Assembly: GCF_010731535.1 (NCBI RefSeq)
Contig: NZ_AP022581.1
Span: 4,225,952 to 4,289,951 of the forward strand
From: Mycobacterium lacus
Lineage (GTDB): Bacteria; Actinomycetota; Actinomycetes; Mycobacteriales; Mycobacteriaceae
DNA: 64,000 nt
Direction: 5' to 3'
The notes under the pieces were generated by a model. The model was not told where the DNA came from. It searched no databases and saw nothing but the letters and a program-made list of their open reading frames with translations. Below are positions 8,792 through 16,836 of this stretch, in pieces (position 1 is the stretch's first letter; each line of letters starts with the position of its first letter). Both the position numbers and the translations under genes were made by a program.

Positions 8792-10096
8792 TCACATTGC
8801 GAAGTAGACGAGCTCGCCGCCGATGATCGTGGCGGCCACCATGCCGGCGTCCAGCTCGGCCAGCGCCGTCGCCGGTGGCTCGGTGAGCACGCAGAGGTCC
8901 CCCGGCTGTCCGGCTTCGACGGTTCGCGCCCGGCCCGGTTGATCGGGCCGGCCCAGAAACATCGTCAAAGCGGTAAGCGCCGAGACACGTTCGTTCGCAT
9001 TGAGGATGGTGCCGCCGGGTGTGGTGCGGTACACCGCGGCGCGCATCGCCGTCCACGGGTCACCGTGGCCGAACGGCATGTCGGTGGACAGCGCCACCGG
9101 CACCGTCGCGTCCAGCAGGGATGCGACCCGCCATAGCTGCGTGTGCTCCGCGGGTGGGACCTCGGCGACGTACTGCTCGCCGCGCTCGGCGACGAAGTTG
9201 GGCTGCGTGACCACCGTGACCCGCAGCTCCGCGAGGTCGGTCAGGTTGTCGTCGGGCACTACGGCAGCATGCTCGATGCGATCCAGCGGATGACTACCCG
9301 CGGCACGCAGGGCCGCGATGGTCACCACCAGTTGGGCCGCGGTGACGCAGTGCACCGCAACCGGCCGTCCGGCGCGGTGCTGGTCGGCAATCCAGTCCGT
9401 CAGGGTGTCCAGGTCGAGCCGATCGTCGCGCAGGATTTTCTTACCCGGTGACAGGAAACGCAGCCGTGGCCGAAACTCACCGCGACGGTGCGCCACCACC
9501 AGCGAGACGATGTCGTCGGCGTCGAGGTCGGGGGTCGCGTCGGTGACGCCGGTGACGCCGGTCGCGGTGATCCGACGGGACAATTCCGCCAGGTCGGTTT
9601 CGCGGCGCGCGAGCGCGTCCGACCAGCCACGGTCGTCGCTGCGCAGCCGCCCGTCAGGATGTTCGGCCAGGCCGACCCGGCCCAGCGCGGCGGAGTTGAG
9701 GATCCACAGCGCACCGCTGCGGTGCTGGATGCGCACCGGAATGTCGGACACCACGGCATCGAGGGCGCTCCGGTCCAATTCCCCGGCGACCGACTCGTGA
9801 TAGCCGACGGCGCGAATCCACCCGTCGGGACCCGGCGTGGCATTCGACAGCAACTGTGTCAGTTGGGCTTTGGTGCTGACCCCGGGCGGTCCGACGAAGA
9901 ACGAATCCAATGCACCGGCCGCCGAGCGCAGGTGCACGTGGTGGTCATGCAGCCCGGGCAGCACCGTTCCGCCCCCGGCGTCGAGCACGCCCTCCCCGTG
10001 CCTGGGGGTGAGGTCGTGGCCGACCTCATCGATCTGCGCGCCGACGCGGATATCGGCGACCGTCCCGTCTAGCAACGTGGCCCGCTGAATCAGCAT
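8792..10096 (-). CDS. Amidohydrolase-family metal-dependent hydrolase
   Basis: This 434-residue protein has the amidohydrolase plan. A small N-terminal beta region carries LLDGTVADIRVG, and the first metal site HDHHVHL follows GGGTVLPG near residue 50. Later histidines lie in VAVHCVTAAQL and DRIEHAAVV, and the final metal aspartate is in LSTDMPFG. It belongs to the amidohydrolase 3 (AepA-like) branch, which cleaves C-N bonds of amides or formylated compounds. Its start overlaps the CoA-transferase stop by seven bases, and the Rv0216-like hydratase lies before that, so all three are probably one operon. The substrate is not known. Confidence 0.85.
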   Translation of the reverse strand: MLIQRATLLDGTVADIRVGAQIDEVGHDLTPRHGEGVLDAGGGTVLPGLHDHHVHLRSAAGALDSFFVGPPGVSTKAQLTQLLSNATPGPDGWIRAVGYHESVAGELDRSALDAVVSDIPVRIQHRSGALWILNSAALGRVGLAEHPDGRLRSDDRGWSDALARRETDLAELSRRITATGVTGVTDATPDLDADDIVSLVVAHRRGEFRPRLRFLSPGKKILRDDRLDLDTLTDWIADQHRAGRPVAVHCVTAAQLVVTIAALRAAGSHPLDRIEHAAVVPDDNLTDLAELRVTVVTQPNFVAERGEQYVAEVPPAEHTQLWRVASLLDATVPVALSTDMPFGHGDPWTAMRAAVYRTTPGGTILNANERVSALTALTMFLGRPDQPGRARTVEAGQPGDLCVLTEPPATALAELDAGMVAATIIGGELVYFAM

Positions 10097-11247
10097 GATC
10101 GACGGCGTCTTTCGCAGACCAGGCGACGCACCGCGTCGTTGTCGGCGCCCAGCGCGGCCGCCGGTCTGGATGGCGGCGGCGCTGGCGGTGGTGGGGCCGG
10201 GTGCGCCGAAACCGACGCCCCCGCCGGCAGCGCCGCGTAGGTCGCGGCGACGGCGGCCATGGATACGTCAAGGAGTTCGCCGCCCCCGCGGCCCAGTGAT
10301 TCGGCCAGCGCCGACGTGGCCTCCAGCCCGGCCAGCGGGTCGGCGATGGCGTCCCCGCAAAACACGGGTCCCACTCCGATCAGGCCTCCGGCTACGGCGG
10401 CGTCATCACCAAACGCGGGTCGTCTGGATCGCTCGCCGTGCCCGGTGATACGCACCCAGATGCGGCCCGCCCGCGGCGCGATATCCTCCGGGCCGAGTCG
10501 TCGGCGCGCCAGCGCGGCGGGCCGCGACCCTTCGATCACGACGTCGGCGACCGCCAGCAGCTGCCGCAGCTCGTCGGCGTCGCGGTCGAAATCCAGGCAA
10601 TAAGAGAGCTTTTCGCCGTTGATCCAGTCGAAGAAGGTGTGGTTGCCGGCGCGGGTGCCGTCGGGGCGGCGCGGGCTTTCGACCTTGACGACGGTTGCGC
10701 CGGCCCGGGCCAGCAGATGCCCGCACAGCGGGCCGGCCCACATCGCCGACAGGTCGGCCACCAACAGGCCGGATAGCCCGCGCGCGGGTGTCCGCCGCCA
10801 GATGCGGCGTATCCGAGGGGGTGCGGCCGTGGCCTCGCCGAGGGCGGCGGCGGGGATGTCGAGGAGTTCGGCCCGCTCAGTGATCCCGGCCACCAAACGT
10901 GTTGCGGCCCATCGCTGCAGCATCGGCCAGGGGTCATTGGGTGTTTCATCGATGCGCAGCAGCGCGGGGACCGCGGCAACGTCGTCGGGGCGGGACAGCG
11001 TGATCGCGCACCAGCCGTCATGTGCTGGAAGCAACCGGGTTGCGCCACCGGCGGAGACACGGCCACCGCGGGTCAGGCCGAGCAACCCGGCACGTCCGGT
11101 CAGCAGCGTCGCCGCATCGGGGGCGATCCGCTCGGCACGGCCCAGCACGTTGGCACGGGAGAAGTCGGGTGGCCCGTCGGGCAGGCCGGTCAGGTAGGCC
11201 AGCCCGCAGCTGCCCCACCTAGCCGCCGCGGAACTCACCCCACCCAT
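10090..11247 (-). CDS. Family III (CaiB/BaiF) CoA-transferase with permuted domain order
   Basis: The 385-residue protein carries the block that normally opens family III CoA-transferases (LLVADLSAMWAGPLCGHLLA, then VVKVESPRRPDG). Here that block starts only near residue 160. The preceding part (RLLPAHDGWCAITLSRPDD and onward) resembles the usual C-terminal half, so the order looks circularly permuted. The GDDAAVAGG segment is a possible place for the catalytic aspartate. Such enzymes move CoA between carboxylic acids. It lies 24 bp after the hydratase gene and overlaps the amidohydrolase gene. The assignment to the family is firm; the substrate is unknown. Confidence 0.75.
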   Translation of the reverse strand: MGGVSSAAARWGSCGLAYLTGLPDGPPDFSRANVLGRAERIAPDAATLLTGRAGLLGLTRGGRVSAGGATRLLPAHDGWCAITLSRPDDVAAVPALLRIDETPNDPWPMLQRWAATRLVAGITERAELLDIPAAALGEATAAPPRIRRIWRRTPARGLSGLLVADLSAMWAGPLCGHLLARAGATVVKVESPRRPDGTRAGNHTFFDWINGEKLSYCLDFDRDADELRQLLAVADVVIEGSRPAALARRRLGPEDIAPRAGRIWVRITGHGERSRRPAFGDDAAVAGGLIGVGPVFCGDAIADPLAGLEATSALAESLGRGGGELLDVSMAAVAATYAALPAGASVSAHPAPPPPAPPPSRPAAALGADNDAVRRLVCERRRRSC

Positions 11248-11271
11248 TGTGCTCGCGGGCCGTGCAGGGGC

Positions 11272-12279
11272 TCAGAACTGCAGCGCGCTGAACCGCCAGT
11301 CCAGCACCTGCCGGTCGGGCTCGTCCGCCGAGTCGCTGACGGCGTAGACCAGCGACCGCAGGCCCAGCACGCCCCCGTGGTGCGTCGGTTGCGCCGACTC
11401 GACGTGCAACTCGCTGTAGAGGGTGTCGTTCTCGCGCACCGGCCCGGTGTGGTCGCAGGATTCCCAGCCCAGGACCGTCGCCAGGTTCGGCAACAGTCGG
11501 CTCGTCTGCGCGAGCGCCAGGCCGATGGTGTGCCCTCCGTAGACCAGCCGTTTTCCGGCGACACGCGAATCATGGTGGGTGGCAGCGATGTTCAGGGTCA
11601 GTCGCGCTAGTTCGGGCGCGCTGCTGACCAGGTCCCCGGTGCTGTGCATTACCGTGCCGGCAATTCCGGCGTCAAAATGCGGCCCCGGCACCCGATTCCG
11701 GAAGGCCTCGCCATTCCATTCCGCGGTCGGATCGGTGGCCGGCGGCGCCGCGTCCGCGCCGATCGCCGACAGGTCGTCACCGAGTTCATCACCGGGAGTC
11801 CAATCCGGGCTGGCGGGCAGCATGGCGCACCGGTAGAAGTCGAGCACCAGCCGGTCGGCCCGGTCGATCGTGGTCATCCGCAGCGCGGCCATTCCCGTTG
11901 GCGCCCGGCCCGGCTTGGCCGAGTTGGCTCGCAACCCGACCACCTCGGTGCGGGTGTATAGGGTGTCGCCGATGACCGGGAACCGGTGGAACGTGAGGCC
12001 GCGGTAGAACAGGTTGGCTTTGACCCGCTGGGTGACCAGCGTTGACTGCCCGATCGCCACATCGCACACCAGACCCGGATGGGCCAGCGCGGCCGGGGCT
12101 CCGGTCACCGCCGCGGTCAGGCCGGCGTCCAAGGGAAGGCGCAGCCGGTCGCCCAGGATCGCCTGGTGGGCGGCGGCCAACCCGGACGACAGGGTCATCG
12201 CGGGTGCCCAGTCGAACACCTGGCCGATCGCGAGGTCGTCGAAGTAGGGCCCGCCTTCGCGTACACGCGCGTAAGTCAC
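11272..12279 (-). CDS. Double-hotdog R-specific hydratase-like protein (Rv0216-like)
   Basis: The GTG at 12279 (VTYARVREGGPYFDDL) gives 335 residues, close to the 337 I recall for Rv0216. A longer frame to 12324 would run into the fadE3 start and is not preferred. Two hotdog repeats are visible. The hydratase-like signature lies in the N-terminal half (YFDDLAIGQVFDWAPAMTLS) and VYGGHTIGLALAQTSRL in the second. Rv0216 has a solved double-hotdog structure without an assigned substrate, and related enzymes hydrate enoyl-CoAs. It is first in an operon with a CoA-transferase and an amidohydrolase, and divergent from fadE3 across 38 bp. Confidence 0.85.
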   Translation of the reverse strand: MTYARVREGGPYFDDLAIGQVFDWAPAMTLSSGLAAAHQAILGDRLRLPLDAGLTAAVTGAPAALAHPGLVCDVAIGQSTLVTQRVKANLFYRGLTFHRFPVIGDTLYTRTEVVGLRANSAKPGRAPTGMAALRMTTIDRADRLVLDFYRCAMLPASPDWTPGDELGDDLSAIGADAAPPATDPTAEWNGEAFRNRVPGPHFDAGIAGTVMHSTGDLVSSAPELARLTLNIAATHHDSRVAGKRLVYGGHTIGLALAQTSRLLPNLATVLGWESCDHTGPVRENDTLYSELHVESAQPTHHGGVLGLRSLVYAVSDSADEPDRQVLDWRFSALQF

Positions 12280-12317
12280 AACGCCACATGCTGGCAGGCT
12301 GTTGAAACGGGGGCAAT

Positions 12318-13484
12318 ATGGCACGGGTGAGCCGTGAACTGAACGACGACGAGGACATGCTGGTCGCCACCGTGCGGGCGTTCGTCGACCGCGATGTCAA
12401 ACCAACCGTCCGCGAGGTGGAGCACGCCGACACCTACCCCGAGGCATGGATCGAGCAGATGAAGCGGATCGGCATCTACGGCCTGGCCATCCCCGAGGAG
12501 TACGGCGGGTCGCCGGTGTCGATGCCGTGCTACGTGTGGGTCACCCAGGAGCTGGCCCGCGGCTGGATGAGCCTGGCCGGTGCGATGGGAGGGCACACCG
12601 TCGTCGCCAAATTGCTGACGTTGTTCGGCACCGAGGAGCAAAAGCGCGCCTACCTGCCACCGATGGCCACGGGTGAGCTGCGGGCCACCATGGCGCTGAC
12701 CGAGCCGGGCGGCGGCTCCGACCTACAGAACATGTCGACCACCGCCGTGCCTTTTGGCGCCGAGGGCTTGCTGATCAACGGTTCAAAGACCTGGATCAGC
12801 AACGCGCGCCGCTCCGGATTGATCGCGCTGCTGTGCAAGACCGACCCGAATGCCACGCCGCGTCATCGGGGCATCTCGATCCTGCTCGTCGAGCACGGGC
12901 CGGGCCTGACCGTATCGCGGGACCTGCCCAAGTTGGGCTACAAGGGTGTCGAGTCCTGCGAGCTGTCGTTCGACAACTACCTGGCTCCGGTGTCGGCGGT
13001 CCTGGGCGGTCATGCGGGCCAAGGCTTTTCGCAGATGATGAAGGGCCTTGAGACGGGCCGCATCCAGGTGGCCGCGCGCGCCCTGGGGGTGGCGACGGCG
13101 GCGCTGGAGGATGCGCTTGCTTATGCCCAGCAACGGGAGAGCTTCGGCCAGCCGATCTGGAAGCACCAGGCCGTGGGCAACTATCTGGCCGACATGGCGA
13201 CCAAACTCACCGCCGCCCGCCAGCTCACCCGCTATGCCGCCGAGCGCTACGACCGCGGCGAACGCTGCGACATGGAAGCCGGGATGGCCAAGCTGTTCGC
13301 CTCCGAGGTCGCGATGGAGATCGCCCTAAACGCCGTGCGCATTCACGGCGGCTACGGCTACTCCACGGAATACGACGTCGAACGCTACTTCCGCGACGCG
13401 CCCCTGATGATCGTCGGCGAGGGAACCAACGAAATCCAGCGCAATATAATCGCCGAACAGTTGGTCGCCCGCGGCGGGATCTAG
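12318..13484 (+). CDS. fadE3: Acyl-CoA dehydrogenase FadE3
   Basis: This 388-residue FAD enzyme matches Rv0215c in position and sequence. The flavin/substrate motifs ATMALTEPGGGSDLQNM and KTWISNARRSG are present. The C-terminal helix domain ends with HGGYGYSTEYDVERYFRDA and EGTNEIQRN, where acyl-CoA dehydrogenases keep a catalytic glutamate. It should introduce the alpha,beta double bond of an acyl-CoA in beta-oxidation. It is divergent from the Rv0216-like gene. Acyl-CoA dehydrogenase, ligase and hydratase genes around it make this a lipid-catabolism neighbourhood. Confidence 0.92.
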   Translation: MARVSRELNDDEDMLVATVRAFVDRDVKPTVREVEHADTYPEAWIEQMKRIGIYGLAIPEEYGGSPVSMPCYVWVTQELARGWMSLAGAMGGHTVVAKLLTLFGTEEQKRAYLPPMATGELRATMALTEPGGGSDLQNMSTTAVPFGAEGLLINGSKTWISNARRSGLIALLCKTDPNATPRHRGISILLVEHGPGLTVSRDLPKLGYKGVESCELSFDNYLAPVSAVLGGHAGQGFSQMMKGLETGRIQVAARALGVATAALEDALAYAQQRESFGQPIWKHQAVGNYLADMATKLTAARQLTRYAAERYDRGERCDMEAGMAKLFASEVAMEIALNAVRIHGGYGYSTEYDVERYFRDAPLMIVGEGTNEIQRNIIAEQLVARGGI

Positions 13485-13548
13485 CGGGTGCGGACGCAGC
13501 CGGTGCGCTATATTTGCCTGACTTCGCCCCCGAGGGAAGGCAATTGCC

Positions 13549-13992
13549 ATGAGTTATCCGCCAGCGCCGCCCGGAGGTACCCCAGAATGGCAGGGCCAGC
13601 CACCGGGTTGGCAAGGGCAGCAACCGGGTTGGCAAGGGCAGCAACCGGGTTGGCCGGCTCAGCAGCCGGGTTGGCAAGCTCAGCAGCCGATCTACGGGGG
13701 CCAGCCAGAGCCGGACAACTACCTCGTCTGGGCGATTCTGGTCACGGTTCTGTGCTGCCTCCCATTCGGAATCGTGTCGATCGTGTACTCCACCAGAGTC
13801 TCCGGGCTGTGGAGTCAGGGACGGTACGCCGAAGCGCAGGCCGCGTCCGCCAACGCCAAGAAGTGGGCCATCATTGGCGCAATCACGGGAGCCGTCGTCG
13901 CGGCGATATTTGCCGTACTTTACATCGTTATCATCGCGGTGGCCGTCCACGAGATGCCGTCCACCGTCACCACCACGTATTCGGGCTACTGA
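13549..13992 (+). CDS. CD225/dispanin-family small membrane protein with Gln/Pro/Trp repeats
   Basis: The protein has 147 residues. Residues 1-60 are a proline- and glutamine-rich arm with four QPGWQGQ-like heptads encoded by a 21-bp tandem repeat. The rest is the CD225 (interferon-induced transmembrane-like) domain: a membrane segment ending CCLPFGIVSIVYSTRVSGLW, an amphipathic linker YAEAQAASANAKKW and a second membrane helix. Bacterial members are uncharacterised membrane proteins. It follows fadE3 by 64 bp but has its own upstream region. Nothing in the sequence gives a substrate or partner. Confidence 0.8.
   Translation: MSYPPAPPGGTPEWQGQPPGWQGQQPGWQGQQPGWPAQQPGWQAQQPIYGGQPEPDNYLVWAILVTVLCCLPFGIVSIVYSTRVSGLWSQGRYAEAQAASANAKKWAIIGAITGAVVAAIFAVLYIVIIAVAVHEMPSTVTTTYSGY
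13600..13683 (+). repeat. Four tandem 21-bp coding repeats
   Basis: Units start at 13600, 13621, 13642 and 13663 and each encodes one [PQ]PGW[QP][GA]Q heptad of the CD225 protein. The first two units are nearly identical and the last two have drifted. Copy number may vary between strains. Confidence 0.85.
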
Positions 13993-14361
13993 GCATCGCG
14001 CGTGTTCGCCTGAGCTATCAGTGGTGGTCCTGGGCCGCGGTAGTCACATGCCCCAGGAATCCCTGGGGCGAGCCGGTAGACAGTTTGTTTGCCCGCCTAA
14101 CAGCGACAACGTAAGGCACGCAGGGGATTTCCGGCTATTTCAAGATTGGCGCGAACAGTGTGGAGAGTGGCCAAAGGGCACCGTCAGATCACCCGAGGCA
14201 GATCCAGTTTTCCGATGACTCTTCCCTGAGTCGGGGGTACTGGGAGGTGGGCACAACGAACACCGCAACCCACGGAATCTGGTGTGACTGATGTGACGAA
14301 CTTGACGTCGCACCGAACAGCGACGGGTAGGGGTACGACATCAGCATCGTTCCCGGGGTCA
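13993..14361. other. Intergenic stretch between convergent genes, one short hairpin
   Basis: No gene is supported in these 369 bp. One hairpin is visible at 14051-14068: 7-base arms CCCCAGG and CCTGGGG around AATC, with no T-run, about 60 bases after the CD225 gene. Short frames overlapping the region are extensions of shadows from the enoyl-CoA hydratase gene. Confidence 0.4.
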
Positions 14362-15315
14362 CTAGGTTTGGTGCTCGGTGTTCGGTGTGACGGCGTCTAC
14401 CAGTCCCCAGGCCAGCGCGGTGTCACTGTCGATCGTTTCACCGGAGAGCACCAGATATGCCGTGCGCCAGCGGCCGATCCGGCGTGTGACGCTGACGGTA
14501 CCGCCGGCTCCGGGAATAAGTCCCAGCCTCAACTCCGGCAGACCGAACACCGAATCCTCTTCTGCCTCAACCCATCCGCAAAACGCTGCCATCTCCAACC
14601 CACTGCCCAATACCTGACCGTGCACCTGAGCGCGGCAAGCCCGGCCGAACCGGGCGGTGAGCGCGTCCAGCACCAGGGCCGGGCTGTGCCGAGTGCGGGC
14701 CACATGCGCGCTCGGCGGGTCGGCGAAGCTGCCGAACTCGGCGAGGTCCCCGCCGCTGCAGAACGATGGCCCCTCGCCGCTCAACACGATTCCGGTGACT
14801 GACCGGTCCAGCACCGCGACGTTGAGCGCCTCCAGCAGCGCGGCGCACGCAGCGTTGGAAAACGCGTTGTGGCGTTGCGGCCGGTTGAATTTGATGCGCA
14901 GGATGGCACCGTCGCGTTCGGCCAGCACCGGATTGGCGCTGTCAGGCACGTGGGCCGGGCCGCGCTCGGCGAGCCAACGCGCGAATTCCGGTCCGGCCTG
15001 CAAGGTCGAGTAGCCCAGCGACTCGGTCACCACCGAAGCCACCGTCTCGCCATCGGGGTCGACCGCGCGCAGCACGTCGTCGCACACGGCACTGGCGTGC
15101 GGCCAGCGCTGACAGCGCTTCGACAGCTCGGCCAGGGCTACGGGCACCGAGTCCACGGTGACCACCCGCCGGTCGGTGCACGGCTGCTCGGTCAGGGTGA
15201 AAGTCGCAGTGTTCAACCAGGATTCATCGGAAAGTGGCCCATACGCGACGATTAGGCCCGGCGGCGTATCGACACCGGCATCCGGCGCGTTCGACAGGTC
15301 TACCACGCGGAGCAT
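14362..15315 (-). CDS. Enoyl-CoA hydratase/isomerase-family protein
   Basis: The 317-residue protein has a crotonase core from about residue 125. It starts ILRIKFNRPQRHNAFSN, then has the oxyanion-hole strand GIVLSGEGPSFCSGGDLAEFG and the second oxyanion element GQVLGSGLEMAAFC, with PELRLGLIPGAGGT following. The first 120 residues are an added N-terminal domain unlike standard EchA, which suggests a specialised member. It starts four bases past the fadD4 stop (three bases between them), so the ligase and the hydratase are made together. The substrate is unknown; hydration or isomerisation of an enoyl-CoA is inferred from the family. Confidence 0.85.
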   Translation of the reverse strand: MLRVVDLSNAPDAGVDTPPGLIVAYGPLSDESWLNTATFTLTEQPCTDRRVVTVDSVPVALAELSKRCQRWPHASAVCDDVLRAVDPDGETVASVVTESLGYSTLQAGPEFARWLAERGPAHVPDSANPVLAERDGAILRIKFNRPQRHNAFSNAACAALLEALNVAVLDRSVTGIVLSGEGPSFCSGGDLAEFGSFADPPSAHVARTRHSPALVLDALTARFGRACRAQVHGQVLGSGLEMAAFCGWVEAEEDSVFGLPELRLGLIPGAGGTVSVTRRIGRWRTAYLVLSGETIDSDTALAWGLVDAVTPNTEHQT

Positions 15316-15318
15316 GGG

Positions 15319-16836
15319 TCACACCGAATACTTCTCGACTAGCCCGTTCTTGAAGAGCTTTCCGGTGTCGGTGCGCGGCAGTTGGGCCTCGAACGCAATC
15401 GACCGCGGACACTTGAAGTGCGACAGGCGATCTCGCAACCAGGCCAGCAGCTCGTCGGCGAGCTGATCGGTGGCGTCGGCCGGATCCACGGTCTGGACCG
15501 CCGCCATGACCTGCTGGCCCATCTCGTCGTCGGGAATCCCGAACACCGCCGCGTCCAGCACCCTCGGGTGGGTGACCAGAAGGTTCTCGGCTTCCTGCGG
15601 ATAGATGTTCACGCCGCCGGAGATGATCATGTGGTGCCGCCGGTCGGTCAGATACAGGTAGCCCTCGTCGTCGAGGTAGCCGACGTCGCCGACCGTCACC
15701 CAGCCGTGCTTGTCGCGCGACGCCGCGGTTTTCGACGGATCGCCCAGGTACTCGAAGGGATATCCACCCTCGAAATAGATCTCGCCCACCCGGCCCGGCG
15801 GCAGCTCGCTGCCGTCCTGCCCGAGGATGTGCACCCCGCCGAGAACGGGTTTGCCGACCGACCCCGGATGCGCCAACCAGTCCTCCGCGGTGATCAGCGT
15901 AGACCCGATCGCTTCCGAGGACGCATAGTACTCGTCGACGATCGGTCCCCACCAATCCATCATCTGCATCTTGATCTCCACCGGGCACGGCGCGGCCGCA
16001 TGCATCACCCGTTTGAGGCTGGAAAGGTCGTACGAATTACGCACCGCTTCAGGGAGTTTCAGCATCCGGACAAACATGGCCGGTACGAATTGGGCGTGGG
16101 TGACCCGATGGCGCGCGATGGCGTCGAGCGTTCCTTCGGCGTCGAACTTCTCCATGACCACCGTGGTGATGCCCCCGGCGTGGACGCTCATCGACCACAC
16201 CGACGGTGCGGTGTGGTAAAGCGGTGCCGGGCTTAGATACACGGAGTCGGGGTCCATCCAGAACCCGACCAGGGCCGACATCATGCCCGGCGCCTGATCC
16301 GGTGGTACGTGCGGCAATTCGCGTTTGATCCCCTTGGGCCGACCGGTCGTGCCCGAGGAGTACTGCAGCAGGTCGCCCTCGATTTCGTCGTCGATCGGCG
16401 TGTCGGGTTGGTCCGCAACGCATTCCGGGTAGCGCTCCCAGCCCGGCTGGTCTGCGTCGGCGATCATCAACAGGCCCGGCAGTCCGCCCGGCAAATGTTC
16501 GGCCAGGCCCGCGCAGGTGTCGCGCAGCGCCGCCGACCCGATGATCGCTTTGGCGCCGCTGTTATCCACGATGTAGGCGGCCTCGGCCGGGGTCAGCTGG
16601 GTATTGATCGGAACGTAGTACAAACCGCTGCGGCGAGCCGCCCACATGACCGCGTGGATGTGCTCGTTGTTCTCCATCAGGATGGCGACGGTATCGCCCT
16701 CGCGCAGGTCCTCCCGGCGGAACCGATGCGCCAGCCGGTTAGCCCGGGTCTCCAGCTCGTCGAAGCTGATGACCGTCCCCGACGGGTGCAGGATGACAGC
16801 AGGTTTGTCGGCGCCGACATACGGGCGAATCTGCAT
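15319..16836 (-). CDS. fadD4: Acyl-CoA synthetase FadD4
   Basis: The ATG at 16836 (MQIRPYVGADKPAVIL) matches the recalled start of Rv0214 and gives 505 residues. The AMP-binding motif YSSGTTGRPKGIKRE, the YYASSEAIG motif and the hinge GYLYLTDRRHHMIISGG are present, ending with PRTDTGKLFKNGLVEKYSV. It activates a fatty or other carboxylic acid as the CoA thioester. The upstream QueA-like gene overlaps its first 98 bases, and the enoyl-CoA hydratase follows after three bases, so it lies inside a four-gene operon. Confidence 0.9.
   Translation of the reverse strand: MQIRPYVGADKPAVILHPSGTVISFDELETRANRLAHRFRREDLREGDTVAILMENNEHIHAVMWAARRSGLYYVPINTQLTPAEAAYIVDNSGAKAIIGSAALRDTCAGLAEHLPGGLPGLLMIADADQPGWERYPECVADQPDTPIDDEIEGDLLQYSSGTTGRPKGIKRELPHVPPDQAPGMMSALVGFWMDPDSVYLSPAPLYHTAPSVWSMSVHAGGITTVVMEKFDAEGTLDAIARHRVTHAQFVPAMFVRMLKLPEAVRNSYDLSSLKRVMHAAAPCPVEIKMQMMDWWGPIVDEYYASSEAIGSTLITAEDWLAHPGSVGKPVLGGVHILGQDGSELPPGRVGEIYFEGGYPFEYLGDPSKTAASRDKHGWVTVGDVGYLDDEGYLYLTDRRHHMIISGGVNIYPQEAENLLVTHPRVLDAAVFGIPDDEMGQQVMAAVQTVDPADATDQLADELLAWLRDRLSHFKCPRSIAFEAQLPRTDTGKLFKNGLVEKYSV

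Noticed and set aside
14051..14068. Hairpin CCCCAGG-AATC-CCTGGGG as an intrinsic terminator
   Set aside because: The stem is short, no T-run follows, and it lies about 60 bases after the gene, so it is only mentioned as a hairpin.
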